From positions 1 to 64,000 of the forward strand of contig JADLHU010000051.1 of the NCBI GenBank assembly GCA_020848655.1: a stretch of DNA of 64,000 nucleotides, read 5' to 3'. Position numbers and translations under genes: made by a program. The notes under the pieces were generated by a model. That model searched no databases and was not told the origin of the DNA. It saw only the letters and a list, made by a program, of their open reading frames with translations. Below, piece after piece: positions 9,090 through 19,482 of the stretch; position 1 is the stretch's first letter; the number at the start of each line of letters is the position of its first letter. This DNA comes from Novosphingobium sp. Lineage in GTDB: Bacteria; Pseudomonadota; Alphaproteobacteria; Sphingomonadales; Sphingomonadaceae.

Positions 9090-10997
9090 TCAGCGCGTGC
9101 GCACGTAGCGTCCCGGAGCGTCCTCGATCACGGTGTCGCCGCGTCCGCCCGGCTTGCGCCGCCCCTTGGGCTTGACCTGCGAGGGGTCTTGCGCACGCAG
9201 CCATTCCATCCAGTGCGGCCACCAGCTACCCGGATGCTCGGTGGCGCCCGCCACGAAATCGGCCAGGCTGTCGCAGGTCTTGTGATTGGTCCAATACTGG
9301 TACTTGCCGGCGGCGGGCGGATTGACGACGCCGGCGATATGGCCTGATCCCGCCAGCATGTAAGTCCACGGCCCCTTCAGATAGCGCGTCAGCTTCCACA
9401 CGCTTTCGGGCGGAGAGATGTGATCCTCGCGCCCGGCCTGGATGAAGCACGGCGTCTCGATCCGCGACAGGTCGATCGGCGTGCCATCGCCGTGCAGCGA
9501 ATCGGGCAGCACCAGCCGGTTGTCGCGATAGAGGTCGCGCAGGTAAGCGATATGCCACTTCGCCGGCAGGTTGGTGACGTCGCTGTTCCAGTGTAGCAGG
9601 TCGAACGCGGTGTAGTCCTGCCCCAGCAGGTAGTTGTTGACCACGTAGTTCCAGATCAGGTCGTTGCCGCGCAGCAGGTTGAAGGTGAGCGCCATGTAGC
9701 GCCCGTCGAGATAGCCGTTCGGCGAAAGCTTGCCGATGGTGTCGATCTGCTGGTCGTCGATGAACAGCTTCAGGTCGCCGGCATCTTCGAAATCGACCTG
9801 CGCGGTGAAGAAGGTGGCGCTTTTCACCTTGTCGGCTTCGCCCCGGCGCGCCAGCACGGCCAGTGTCGCGGCCAGGGTCGTGCCGCCCACGCAATAGCCG
9901 ATGGTATGGACGGACGGCACGTTCAGCCGCTCGCGCACAAGGTCGATCGCTTCCATCTGGGCGCGGATGTAATCGTCCCACACCACGTCGCGCATCGTCT
10001 CGTCGGCCGATTTCCAGGAAACCATGAACACCGTCAGGCCCTGTTCCACGGCCCAGCGCACGAAGCTTTTCTTCGGGTTGAGATCGAGGATGTAGAAGCG
10101 GTTGATCCACGGCGGGAAGATCACGATCGGCGTGGCCAGCACCGTTTCGGTGGCCGGCGAATACTGGATCAACTGGAACAGTGGCGTTTCGTGGACGACC
10201 TTGCCCGGCGTCACCGCGATATTCTCTCCCAGGCGGAAGGCTTCGGGATCGGTGTGGGTCAACTGCCCGCGCCTGAGGTCGGCCAGCAAGTGCTCCAGCC
10301 CCTTGACCAGGCTTTCGCCCCTGGTTTCGCGGGCGCGATCCAGGGCCAGCGGATTGGTCAGCGGGAAATTGGCCGGGCTAAGCGTGTCGATCACCGCGCG
10401 CGTCAGGAAGCGGAACTGCTCCTTGCGGGGCGCGTCCAGCCCTTCCACCCGATCGGCCATGGCCAGGATCTGTTCGGCCAGCATCAGGTAGGTCTGATGG
10501 ACCACCGCGAAGAACGGCTGCTCGTGCCAGCGCGGATCGGCGAAGCGCGGATCGCGGCGCGGCAGTTCGGGCCTGGCCTTCGCTTCGGGGGCATCGGAAG
10601 CCTGCGCGCCGATGCCGTACTGGCCCAGCACGGATTCCCACAGCGCCACGCCGTCCGTCCACAACTGCTGCTGCGTTTCGGGGTTGGCCAGCGGCATCTG
10701 GCGATACCAGCCTTCCACTGTTTCCAGCCATTTGCCCGCGTCGGCATAATACGGCGGGCTGGCGATGCGGCCGGCCTGTTCGGCCTGGAAATCGAGCAGC
10801 ATGGTTTGCAAGCGCTTGCCCACCTCAAGCCAGTGCGCGGCTTCGGAGGGATCGGGCAGTTCGCCGCCGGCGCCCGGCACGACCTGCCCCAGAAGCTGGG
10901 TAACGGCCTCTGCCTGCGAGCGCAGGAGCGTGTTCAGAAGATCGGGCGCCTGCGGCAGATCGGGGGTGCTGCCACCGGATTGGGACTTGTCCTTCAT
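9090..10997 (-). CDS. phaC: Class I poly(R)-hydroxyalkanoic acid synthase
   Basis: Lipase-like box GYCVGGT, PPWINRFYILDL, GSGHIAGVVNPP motifs. Confidence 0.94.
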   Translation of the reverse strand: MKDKSQSGGSTPDLPQAPDLLNTLLRSQAEAVTQLLGQVVPGAGGELPDPSEAAHWLEVGKRLQTMLLDFQAEQAGRIASPPYYADAGKWLETVEGWYRQMPLANPETQQQLWTDGVALWESVLGQYGIGAQASDAPEAKARPELPRRDPRFADPRWHEQPFFAVVHQTYLMLAEQILAMADRVEGLDAPRKEQFRFLTRAVIDTLSPANFPLTNPLALDRARETRGESLVKGLEHLLADLRRGQLTHTDPEAFRLGENIAVTPGKVVHETPLFQLIQYSPATETVLATPIVIFPPWINRFYILDLNPKKSFVRWAVEQGLTVFMVSWKSADETMRDVVWDDYIRAQMEAIDLVRERLNVPSVHTIGYCVGGTTLAATLAVLARRGEADKVKSATFFTAQVDFEDAGDLKLFIDDQQIDTIGKLSPNGYLDGRYMALTFNLLRGNDLIWNYVVNNYLLGQDYTAFDLLHWNSDVTNLPAKWHIAYLRDLYRDNRLVLPDSLHGDGTPIDLSRIETPCFIQAGREDHISPPESVWKLTRYLKGPWTYMLAGSGHIAGVVNPPAAGKYQYWTNHKTCDSLADFVAGATEHPGSWWPHWMEWLRAQDPSQVKPKGRRKPGGRGDTVIEDAPGRYVRTR

Positions 10998-11197
10998 GCC
11001 ACAGCACTCCTTCGCCCAGGGCTTTCGATGTGCCCCACGCGATGCTTCGCGCGGTGCTTTCCCGCCGGCGACGGGTATCGGCAGCCTCATGCCCCTGACC
11101 CTAGATAACCGCACAACCGCCATTTGCCAGAGCCAGTTTAACGGCCTACATGGCCGATGCGGCAATTTCGCCGCATCAGATTGGATTGTAAGAGGTC

Positions 11198-12397
11198 ATG
11201 GAAGACGAGTTCTACCGCATGAAGCGACTGCCACCCTATGTCATCGCCGAAGTGAATGACATGCGGGCCGCAGCACGTGCCGCGGGGCGGGACATCATCG
11301 ACCTTGGCATGGGCAATCCCGATCTGCCGCCGCCCCAGCATGTGATCGACAAGCTGTGCGAAGTGGCGCAGAAGCCCGGCGCGCATGGCTATTCCGCGTC
11401 GAAGGGCATCCCCGGCGTGCGCAAGGCGCAGGCCAATTACTATGCCCGCCGTTTCGGCGTGGAGCTTGATCCCAACAGCGAAGTGGTGATGACGCTGGGC
11501 TCGAAGGAAGGCCTTGCCAGCCTTGCCACCGCGATCACCGCGCCGGGCGACGTGGTGCTGGCCCCCAACCCCAGCTACCCGATCCACACCTTCGGCTTCA
11601 TCATCGCGGGCGCCACGATCCGTTCGGTGCCGACAACCCCGGACGAGGAATACTGGCGCGCGCTGGACCGGGCCATGGCCTTTACCGTGCCGCGCCCTTC
11701 GGTGCTGATCGTCAACTACCCGTCCAACCCCACCGCCGAAATCGTGGACCTCGCCTTCTATGAGCGGCTTGTCGCCTGGGCGAAGGAGAACAAGGTCTGG
11801 GTGCTGTCCGATCTTGCCTATTCGGAACTGTATTACGACGGCAACCCGACGCCTTCGATCCTCCAGGTGCCGGGTGCGAAGGATGTCGCGGTGGAATTCA
11901 CTTCGATGTCCAAGACGTTCTCGATGGCGGGATGGCGCGTCGGTTTCGCGGTGGGCAATCCCAAGCTGATCGCGGCGCTGACCCGCGTAAAAAGCTATCT
12001 GGACTATGGCGCGTTCACGCCGATCCAGGCGGCGACCTGCGCCGCGCTCAACGGCCCGCAGGACATCGTCGAGAAGAACCGCGAGCTCTACCAGAAGCGC
12101 CGCGACGTGCTGGTTGAATCGTTCGGCCGCGCCGGGTGGGAAATCCCGTCGCCGCGCGCCTCGATGTTCGCCTGGGCGCCGCTGCCGCCGGCGCTCAAGG
12201 AAATGGGCTCGCTCGAATTTTCGAAGCAGCTCCTGACCCACGCCGAAGTCGCGGTTGCGCCGGGCGTCGGCTATGGCGAGGACGGAGAAGGCTTCGTGCG
12301 AATCGCCATGGTCGAGAACGAACAGCGGCTTCGCCAGGCAGCGCGCAACATCAAGCGCTATCTGTCCAGCATGGGCGTCAACAGCTCCGCCGCCTGA
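11198..12397 (+). CDS. Aminotransferase class I/II (AlaC / LL-diaminopimelate aminotransferase-like)
   Basis: PLP lysine motif SMSKTFSMAGWRVGF; IIDLGMGNPDLPPP N-terminus. Confidence 0.9.
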   Translation: MEDEFYRMKRLPPYVIAEVNDMRAAARAAGRDIIDLGMGNPDLPPPQHVIDKLCEVAQKPGAHGYSASKGIPGVRKAQANYYARRFGVELDPNSEVVMTLGSKEGLASLATAITAPGDVVLAPNPSYPIHTFGFIIAGATIRSVPTTPDEEYWRALDRAMAFTVPRPSVLIVNYPSNPTAEIVDLAFYERLVAWAKENKVWVLSDLAYSELYYDGNPTPSILQVPGAKDVAVEFTSMSKTFSMAGWRVGFAVGNPKLIAALTRVKSYLDYGAFTPIQAATCAALNGPQDIVEKNRELYQKRRDVLVESFGRAGWEIPSPRASMFAWAPLPPALKEMGSLEFSKQLLTHAEVAVAPGVGYGEDGEGFVRIAMVENEQRLRQAARNIKRYLSSMGVNSSAA

Positions 12398-12424
12398 TCG
12401 TCGGTAACGGACAGAAGGTTTCGG

Positions 12425-12461
12425 GACAGGCCCCGGCGACATTGCATCGTCGGGGCCTGTC
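12425..12461 (+). terminator. Hairpin downstream of aminotransferase gene
   Basis: GACAGGCCCCGGCGAC-ATTGCAT-CGTCGGGGCCTGTC inverted repeat, no clear T tract. Confidence 0.5.
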
Positions 12462-12541
12462 TGCCTTGGGCAGCGCGCGATTCGCGCTTGGCGGCCATGG
12501 CGGCGCGGCGCAAGATGGGCCGCCGCCGCAAGAGGATCGCC

Positions 12542-13354
12542 ATGAAGCAGGGATACGCCAGCAACGATCGCGTCAGCCTGACGCTGGGGGACCAGGGCGT
12601 CGCCCATGTCCGCCTGACGCGCGCCGATCAGCGCAACGCGCTGGACGCGGCGATGGTCGCCGCCCTGCTCGATGCGGGCGGCGCGCTGTTCGACCAGCCG
12701 GGCCTGCGCTGTGTGGTGCTTTCGGGCGAGGGCAGCAGCTTTTGCGCCGGGCTTGATCGTGCCACGATCGAGGGCGCGCTGGCGGATCAGGGGCTGAACC
12801 TGGCCGAACGCAGCCATGGCAACGCCAACCGCTTTCAGCAACTGGCGCTGCAATGGCGCAAGCTGCCGGTGCCGGTCATCGCGGCGGTGCAGGGCGGCTG
12901 CATCGGTGGGGGCCTGCAGATCGCGGGCGGCGCGGACATCCGCATCGTCGCGCCCGATGCGCGGCTGGCGGTGATGGAAATGCGCTGGGGGCTGGTGCCC
13001 GACATGGGCGGCTTCGCGTTGTGGCGCGGGCTGGTGAGCGAGGACGTGCTGCGCGCGCTGACCTATACCAACCGCGAATTTTCGGGCGAGGAAGCCCTCG
13101 CGCTCGGCTTCGCGACCGAGCTTGCCGCCGATCCGCTGGCGCGGGCCTTGGCGCTGGCGGACGAGATCGCCACGCGCAGTCCCACCGCGATCCGTGCCGC
13201 CAAGGCGCTGTTCGCGCGCGCCTGGGACGCGCCGCTGGGGGAAATCCTGCAAGAGGAAAGCTATGCCCAGCAGCGCCTGCTGGGTTCAAGGAACCAGGTG
13301 GAGGCCGTGCGCAGCCAGATGGAGCGCAGCCCGCCGCTGTTCACCGATCCCTGA
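12542..13354 (+). CDS. Enoyl-CoA hydratase/isomerase (crotonase) family protein
   Basis: VRLTRADQRNALDAAM, GGCIGGGLQIAGGADIRI crotonase motifs. Confidence 0.9.
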   Translation: MKQGYASNDRVSLTLGDQGVAHVRLTRADQRNALDAAMVAALLDAGGALFDQPGLRCVVLSGEGSSFCAGLDRATIEGALADQGLNLAERSHGNANRFQQLALQWRKLPVPVIAAVQGGCIGGGLQIAGGADIRIVAPDARLAVMEMRWGLVPDMGGFALWRGLVSEDVLRALTYTNREFSGEEALALGFATELAADPLARALALADEIATRSPTAIRAAKALFARAWDAPLGEILQEESYAQQRLLGSRNQVEAVRSQMERSPPLFTDP

Positions 13355-13381
13355 TCGGGACTGGCAACCCTGCGGCCCGGT

Positions 13382-14536
13382 TCAGTCTCCGGGCAGCGCA
13401 GGCGTGGCAATGTTGATGCGGTTGCGGCCTTCTTCCTTGGCGCGATAGAGCGCCTCGTCGGCGGCGGCGAGCGCGGTGCGCGGATCGGGATAGGCGAAGA
13501 CATCGGCCACCCCGCCGGAAAAGGTGATCTGGCCAAAGGGCTGGTCGTTCTTGCGGTTGACCAGCTTGCGCGCGCCCATCTTTTCCCGCGCGTCGTCCAG
13601 CTTGAGCTTGGCTTCGGCCGGCGTCAGCCCGCGGAACAGCATGACGAACTCCTCGCCGCCGTGGCGCGCGACATGGCAGTTCTCGTTGGTGATGCGCGCC
13701 AGCGTTTCGCCGATGGTACGGATCACGCGATCCCCGGCATCGTGGCCGTGGGTATCGTTGACGCGCTTGAAGTGGTCGATATCGCAGAACGCCACGCTCA
13801 GCGGCTCGATCGCGGCCTGGGCCTCGCGGTGGTGGGCTTCGAGCAGCGCTTCGAATGCGCGGCGATTGGGCAGGCCGGTCAGGTGATCGACATCGGCATC
13901 GCGCCGGGCCTTGGCCAGGCTGAGGCGCAGCGACTTGGCCTCTTCCTCGCTCTTGCGCATGTCGTGTTCGACCTTGCGCGTGCGTTCGGCCATGGCGCGG
14001 GCGATCTGGGCCAGGTTGGCGACGATCTGGCCGGCTTCCTGTTCCTGCTCCAGTTCCTCGACATGGCGTTCGATCTGCGTGGAATAGTCGCTGGTTGCGG
14101 TGCGCGCCGTCTTCGAGGTGTGGGCGAAGGCATCGAGGTTTTCCTCAAGCTTCGTCATCAACCGCTCGATCGCTTCCTCGCCGCTGTCCTTTTCCTGATG
14201 GCAGGTCACTTCGTCCAGCCATTCCTGGGTGATCGGCTGACCCAGGTTGATCCGCGTCGCGATCTGCCGGGCAAGGCGCGGATTGGCGCCGGAAAAGGCG
14301 CTGTGCGCGGCAAGCAGGTTGTCCGCCGTCACCGCCAGATCGTGATCCAGCAGGAACATCGATACCGATTCCAGCAACTGGCTGCGCGCCTGCCTGAGCA
14401 GGTTGGGCGCGGCTTTTGCCGGCTGTGCGGCCGGGGCTGCCTCTGCCGCGGGCGCCTGGGAGCGGGAGCCGCGCAGCCCCAGCCAGCCAAGCAGCGAGCC
14501 GGAAGCGGATTCGGAAGAGTTCGCGTGTGTATGCAT
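13382..14536 (-). CDS. GGDEF-domain diguanylate cyclase (soluble)
   Basis: LPNRRAFEALLEAHHREAQ..., active-site GGEEF; no TM segments evident. Confidence 0.92.
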   Translation of the reverse strand: MHTHANSSESASGSLLGWLGLRGSRSQAPAAEAAPAAQPAKAAPNLLRQARSQLLESVSMFLLDHDLAVTADNLLAAHSAFSGANPRLARQIATRINLGQPITQEWLDEVTCHQEKDSGEEAIERLMTKLEENLDAFAHTSKTARTATSDYSTQIERHVEELEQEQEAGQIVANLAQIARAMAERTRKVEHDMRKSEEEAKSLRLSLAKARRDADVDHLTGLPNRRAFEALLEAHHREAQAAIEPLSVAFCDIDHFKRVNDTHGHDAGDRVIRTIGETLARITNENCHVARHGGEEFVMLFRGLTPAEAKLKLDDAREKMGARKLVNRKNDQPFGQITFSGGVADVFAYPDPRTALAAADEALYRAKEEGRNRINIATPALPGD

Positions 14537-14660
14537 GAATCGATGAACGGCGGTGCGCGGGGAATTTTTAGGCCATCCTAACCATGCGAATCGCCTGTTT
14601 TGGCCTCATCCTGCCAAATCCGGGCAGTCATTGATCGAAAGCAAGCTTTGGCGGCTGAAT

Positions 14661-14677
14661 AATCGGTATTCCCGATT
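14661..14677. promoter_or_regulatory. Inverted repeat AATCGG-TATTC-CCGATT upstream of ahpC; candidate operator
   Basis: Perfect 6-bp arms; 90 bp upstream of ahpC ATG. Confidence 0.4.
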
Positions 14678-14766
14678 ACTCCTTCGATGAATCGTCATTG
14701 GCGTCATGCGCCATCAGCCCTTAGCTGGGCATCGTCATTCGCACCTCAACTCCAGGAGAGAATCGC

Positions 14767-15333
14767 ATGGGAATCGTCGGAAGCCAGCTCAAGCCGTTCA
14801 ACGCCACCGCCTTCCATCAGGGCAAGTTCGTCGAGAACATCACCGAGGACACCGTGAAGGGCAAGTGGGGCGTGTTCTTCTTCTACCCCGCCGACTTCAC
14901 GTTCGTCTGCCCGACCGAACTGGAAGACTTGGCCAACATCTATCCCGAGCTGCAGGGCCTGGGCGTGGAAGTCTATTCGGTGTCGACCGACACGCACTTC
15001 AGCCACAAGGCCTGGCACGACACCTCGCCGGCGATCGGCAAGATCAACTACTTCATGCTGGGTGACCAGAACCACGTGCTGAGCAACAACTTCGGCGTCC
15101 TGCGCGAAGGCGTCGGCCTGGCCGACCGTGCGACGTTCGTCACCGATCCCGATGGCGTGATCCAGCTCGTCGAGATCACCCCCGAAGGCGTGGGTCGCAA
15201 CGCGGCCGAGCTGCTGCGCAAGATCAAGGCGGCCAAGTACTGGCGCGAGCATCCCGGGCAGGTCTGCCCCGCGAAGTGGGAAGAAGGCGCCGAAACGCTG
15301 GCGCCCTCGATCGACCTCGTCGGCAAGATCTGA
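14767..15333 (+). CDS. ahpC: Alkyl hydroperoxide reductase peroxiredoxin subunit
   Basis: FFYPADFTFVCPTELEDLA peroxidatic Cys motif; HPGQVCPAKW resolving Cys; AGGAGAG RBS. Confidence 0.96.
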   Translation: MGIVGSQLKPFNATAFHQGKFVENITEDTVKGKWGVFFFYPADFTFVCPTELEDLANIYPELQGLGVEVYSVSTDTHFSHKAWHDTSPAIGKINYFMLGDQNHVLSNNFGVLREGVGLADRATFVTDPDGVIQLVEITPEGVGRNAAELLRKIKAAKYWREHPGQVCPAKWEEGAETLAPSIDLVGKI

Positions 15334-15478
15334 TCTCCTACCGGGGCGCGGGGCTTGCCTCGCGCCCACCCGGCTGGGCGATCCGTCGCCCGGCCATCCT
15401 TTCCCCCTGACAATCCGCCTTCCCCCTCCGCTCGCGTGATTCGCGGCGCAGGCGACCTGTTGCCTGAAGGAAACCGAC

Positions 15479-17041
15479 ATGCCCGTTCTCGATCAAGCCA
15501 CCACTGCCCAGCTCAAGGCCTATCTCGGCAACCTGCGCCGGCCGATCGAACTGGTCGCCAGCCTGGACGATAGCGCCAAGTCGGCCGAACTGCGCAACAT
15601 GGTCGAGGAAATCGCCGCGCAGTCCGATCAGGTTTCGGCGCGGTTCGACGGGGACGATGCGCGCCGTCCGTCGTTCGCCATCCGCGCCGATGGCGGGAAG
15701 GCCGAGGCCGTGTTCGCCGGCCTGCCGATGGGGCACGAATTCACCTCGCTGATCCTGGCGCTGCTGCATGTGGGCGGGCACCCGCCCAAGGAGGATGCAG
15801 ACATCCTCGCCTCGGTGCGCGCGCTGGACGGCGATTTTCATTTCGAGACGTTCTTCTCGCTCTCGTGCCAGAACTGCCCCGATGTGGTGCAGGCGCTCAA
15901 CATCATGGCCGCGCTCAACCCCAACGTGCACCACGTTGCCATCGATGGCGCATTGTTCCAGGACGAGGTCGAGCGGCGCAAGGTCATGGCCGTGCCGATG
16001 GTATTCCTGAACGGCGAGCCGTTCGGCCAGGGGCGCATGGACCTTGCCCAGATCATGGCCAAGCTCGATACCGGCGCGGTCGCCCGCGCGGCGGAAAAGA
16101 TCGCCGCGAAAGAGCCGTTCGACGTGCTCGTCGTCGGCGGCGGCCCGGCGGGGGCAGCGGCGGCGATCTATGCCGCGCGCAAGGGCATCCGCACGGGCGT
16201 GGTGGCCGAGCGTTTCGGCGGCCAGGTGCTCGACACCATGGCCATCGAGAATTTCATCTCGGTGCCGCACACCGAAGGGCCGAAACTGGCCGCGCATCTG
16301 GAACAACACGTCAAGGACTATGACGTGGACATCATGAACCTTCAGGACGCGGTGGAACTGCTGCCGGCGAGCGAGGGGGGGCTGCACGAAATCCGGCTGG
16401 CCTCCGGCGCGAGCCTGAAGGCGAAGACCGTGATCCTTTCCACCGGCGCGCGCTGGCGGCAGATGGGCGTGCCCGGCGAGGATGAATACCGCAACAAGGG
16501 CGTCGCCTATTGCCCGCACTGCGATGGTCCGCTGTTCAAGGGCAAGCGCACGGCGGTGATCGGCGGCGGCAACAGCGGCGTCGAGGCGGCGATCGACCTG
16601 GCCGGTATTACCGCGCACGTCACGCTGATCGAATTCGACAGCCAGTTGCGCGCCGATGCCGTGCTCCAGACCAAGTTGCGCAGCCTGCCCAACGTGACCA
16701 TCGTTACGTCGGCGCTGACCACCGAAGTCCTGGGCGACGGCGAGAAGGTGACGGGCCTGCGCTATCGCGACCGCACCACCGAGGACGAGCATCTGGTCGA
16801 GCTGGAAGGCATCTTCGTCCAGATCGGCCTGGTGCCCAACAGCGAGTGGCTGGACGGTGCGGTGGCGCGCAGCAATCGCGGCGAGATCGAGATCGATGCG
16901 CGCGGGGCGACCAGCGTACCCGGCGTGTTTGCCGCGGGCGACGTGACCACGGTGCCCTACAAGCAGATCGTCATCGCGATGGGCGAAGGCTCGAAGGCGG
17001 CGCTGTCCGCGTTCGATTATCTGATCCGCTCGGGCGTCTGA
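15479..17041 (+). CDS. ahpF: Alkyl hydroperoxide reductase subunit F
   Basis: N-terminal thioredoxin-like region with CQNC, FAD motif [24 protein letters not shown] redox site. Confidence 0.96.
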   Translation: MPVLDQATTAQLKAYLGNLRRPIELVASLDDSAKSAELRNMVEEIAAQSDQVSARFDGDDARRPSFAIRADGGKAEAVFAGLPMGHEFTSLILALLHVGGHPPKEDADILASVRALDGDFHFETFFSLSCQNCPDVVQALNIMAALNPNVHHVAIDGALFQDEVERRKVMAVPMVFLNGEPFGQGRMDLAQIMAKLDTGAVARAAEKIAAKEPFDVLVVGGGPAGAAAAIYAARKGIRTGVVAERFGGQVLDTMAIENFISVPHTEGPKLAAHLEQHVKDYDVDIMNLQDAVELLPASEGGLHEIRLASGASLKAKTVILSTGARWRQMGVPGEDEYRNKGVAYCPHCDGPLFKGKRTAVIGGGNSGVEAAIDLAGITAHVTLIEFDSQLRADAVLQTKLRSLPNVTIVTSALTTEVLGDGEKVTGLRYRDRTTEDEHLVELEGIFVQIGLVPNSEWLDGAVARSNRGEIEIDARGATSVPGVFAAGDVTTVPYKQIVIAMGEGSKAALSAFDYLIRSGV

Positions 17042-17046
17042 CCGGG

Positions 17047-17078
17047 ATTGGCCCTGCCCTTGCGGGGGCGGGGCCAAT
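17047..17078. terminator. Bidirectional terminator-like hairpin between ahpF and convergent TonB receptor
   Basis: ATTGGCCCTGCCC-TTGCG-GGGGCGGGGCCAAT inverted repeat. Confidence 0.6.
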
Positions 17079-17135
17079 CGGCTGGGACACGCGCGTTGTC
17101 GCCTTCCCCGCCTGCGCAGGGGAGGCGAGCTGTGC

Positions 17136-19301
17136 CTAGAAGCTGACTCGTGCCGTCAGGCGCAAGTCGCGGCCCGAAATCGGGGCGTAGTCCTTCAGGA
17201 AGGACGCGTGCCGCCGTGCGTTCACATCGAACAGGTTGTTCGCCGAAAGCGCGAAGCTGAGCGGGCGGTCCTGCCCCCAGGGCCGGATATTCGCTTCGAG
17301 GTTGACCATGGTGTAGCCCTTGGTCGTGGTTTCGAATTCGGCGACGCGGTTCTGCGTGGTCACGTGCTCGACTTCCCCGCGCACGTCGAACGTGGGGGTT
17401 TCCAGCCCAAGGCCGCCCAGCACGCGCAGCGGCGGGATGCGCGGCGCGGGCCCGACCCCCTTGATCGTGGCGTGGACATAGTCGGCCAGCCCATCGGCCA
17501 CCACCTTGCTCTCGCCAAAGCGCGCCAGGGTCAGCGTGCCTTGCACTTCGAACCCGTAATAGCGCGCATCGGCCTGGCTGAAGGCATAGACGGGCAGGCC
17601 GTCCTCGCTATCGCCGGTCAGGTCTTCGTAGATGAAGTTGGAAAACCAGTTGTGATAGGCCGAGGCTTCGAAGCTGTAGTCACGGCCGCTGCCGCGCAGG
17701 ATCGCTTCCACGCCCTTGGACTTTTCGGTGCGGAATTCGGGATTGCCCAGTTCGTAGGCGGCGGTGCCGGCATGCGCGCCATTGGCGAAGAGTTCCTCGG
17801 CCGCCGGCGCGCGCGCGGTGCGCGACAGGGTCAGGCCCAGGCGCCAGTCGGGCGCGATGGCATAGGACGCGCCAAGCGAGCCGGACACCACGTCGAAATC
17901 GCGGCTGCCCCTGAAGAACTGCGGCTGATCGGGTCCGGGCAGGGCGGATAGCGCGCTGTGTTCATAGCGCGCGCCGGCTTCCACCTTGAACGCGCCGTAA
18001 TCAAGCTGTTGCAACGTGAACAGACCGATCTGCGCGGTGCGGTTCTTGGGCAGGAACGCCTCGTCGCCCACCACGTTGAAATCGCGGGTGAAGAACTGCG
18101 CGCCGGTAACCCCGCGCCAGGCGCCGTGGCGGGCCTGGGTCAGTTCGAGGCGGCCTTCCAGCCCCTTGTTGGAGAACGCGGTGCCGATCGCGCCGTCTTC
18201 CTCCAGTTCGAAGTGGCGATAGTTGGCATAGCCCATGCGCAGCGCCACCTTGTCGAGAAGGCCAGAGGTCTGCACTTCGGCACGAAGGTCGAAGCGGTTC
18301 TGCACCAGGCTGAGGCGCGGGGCTTCCTGTTCCTGCCCCGGTTGCGTGGCGAAGCGCAGCGGCACGCCATAAAGGCTGTCGTAATGGCCATAGGACACGC
18401 CGATATTGCCGCTGTCGCCGATGTAGGCCAGCCCCGCGCCGGCGGTCCAGGTCTTGCTGGCGGTGTTGGGCAGCCGCCCTTTGACGGCGGCGTTGGCGGC
18501 AAAGTCCACCTCGCTGTCGGGATCGGCGGGCAAAAGGCTGGATGCGATGGCCTGCGCGCGCAGCGCCGGGGTCAGCGCATGGCCGCCGATGCGGATGTCG
18601 TCGGTCTTGGTATAGCTGCCGTCGGCATGGGCGACCCAGCCGCCGCCCAGCGGCGCATCGACCGCGCCCGCCGCAGAGCGTTCCTTCGCCGCGCTGGCAT
18701 AACCGCCCTGCGCATCGACGTGGATCGCCTCGTCCGGTACGGAAACGGGAATGCGCCGGTCGATGACGTTGACCACGCCGCCGATGGCGGACGAGCCATA
18801 GAGCAGCGATTGCGGCCCGCGCAGCACTTCGATGCGCTGCGCCAGCAGCGGGTTGATCGCGGCGGCATGGTCGGCCGATGTGTTCGACACGTCGATCGAG
18901 CCGAGGCCATCGGTCAGCAGCCGCACGCGCTCGCCCTGCATGCCGCGCAGCACCGGGCGCGATGCCGTGGGGCCGAACGAAGTGGCCGAAACCCCGGGCG
19001 TGCGCGCCAGCGTCTCGCCGATAGAGGGGCGCAGCGACTGGGCCAGGTCCGCGCCTTGCACCACCGCGACGCTTGACAGCATGTCGCCGCGTTGGGTGGG
19101 CAGCACGCCGGTTACGATGATCTCGCGGCTGGTCTGCTGGTGATAGCCCTTGCCATCGGCAGGCGCGGGGGCCTGATCGCCGGATGCCTGGTCGCCGGCG
19201 GGCGCACTATTGGCGGCCGGCGGTGCGGTGTCTTCGGCCTGGGCCGCAACCGGCAGGGACAGGGCGGCCGCAGCCAGCCCCGCGCGCATTGCAATTCGCA
19301 T
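17136..19301 (-). CDS. TonB-dependent receptor, ZnuD-like (putative zinc receptor)
   Basis: Signal peptide, plug (IEVLRGPQSLLYGSSAIGGVVNVIDRRIP), C-terminal beta barrel ending RLTARVSF with RRHASFLKDYAPISGRDLRL; start at MRIAMRAGL. Confidence 0.85.
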   Translation of the reverse strand: MRIAMRAGLAAAALSLPVAAQAEDTAPPAANSAPAGDQASGDQAPAPADGKGYHQQTSREIIVTGVLPTQRGDMLSSVAVVQGADLAQSLRPSIGETLARTPGVSATSFGPTASRPVLRGMQGERVRLLTDGLGSIDVSNTSADHAAAINPLLAQRIEVLRGPQSLLYGSSAIGGVVNVIDRRIPVSVPDEAIHVDAQGGYASAAKERSAAGAVDAPLGGGWVAHADGSYTKTDDIRIGGHALTPALRAQAIASSLLPADPDSEVDFAANAAVKGRLPNTASKTWTAGAGLAYIGDSGNIGVSYGHYDSLYGVPLRFATQPGQEQEAPRLSLVQNRFDLRAEVQTSGLLDKVALRMGYANYRHFELEEDGAIGTAFSNKGLEGRLELTQARHGAWRGVTGAQFFTRDFNVVGDEAFLPKNRTAQIGLFTLQQLDYGAFKVEAGARYEHSALSALPGPDQPQFFRGSRDFDVVSGSLGASYAIAPDWRLGLTLSRTARAPAAEELFANGAHAGTAAYELGNPEFRTEKSKGVEAILRGSGRDYSFEASAYHNWFSNFIYEDLTGDSEDGLPVYAFSQADARYYGFEVQGTLTLARFGESKVVADGLADYVHATIKGVGPAPRIPPLRVLGGLGLETPTFDVRGEVEHVTTQNRVAEFETTTKGYTMVNLEANIRPWGQDRPLSFALSANNLFDVNARRHASFLKDYAPISGRDLRLTARVSF

Positions 19302-19386
19302 TTTCACCTCTGGGTCAGATAACGGGATCGGATCGGACGGGGGGCCGGCCCCCGCGCTTGCCATGCTGCATAGCGGCACGAATCGG

Positions 19387-19403
19387 ATGTGACAATATTA
19401 CAT
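19387..19403. promoter_or_regulatory. Candidate Zur/Fur-family operator upstream of ZnuD-like receptor
   Basis: ATGTGACAATATTACAT: 17-bp interrupted palindrome, AT-rich in GC-rich context, 86 bp upstream of start codon. Confidence 0.5.
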
Positions 19404-19482
19404 ATCATTCATTTGCCGCAATCCGGCCCCCGGCCCCCGCACCGGCTTGGATGCGGCGGGCGGCGCTGGTAAGGTTGGCCCC

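Noticed and set aside
11138-13252. 704-aa minus-strand ORF opposite aminotransferase and crotonase genes
   Set aside because: Shadow ORF; Arg/His-rich with no recognisable motif.
15341-15365. GC-rich hairpin between ahpC and ahpF
   Set aside because: Weak stem without T tract between genes expected to be co-expressed; not supported as a terminator.
16375-16381. G7 run inside ahpF
   Set aside because: Short run in a housekeeping gene of a GC-rich genome (Glu-Gly-Gly context); no reason to infer phase variation.
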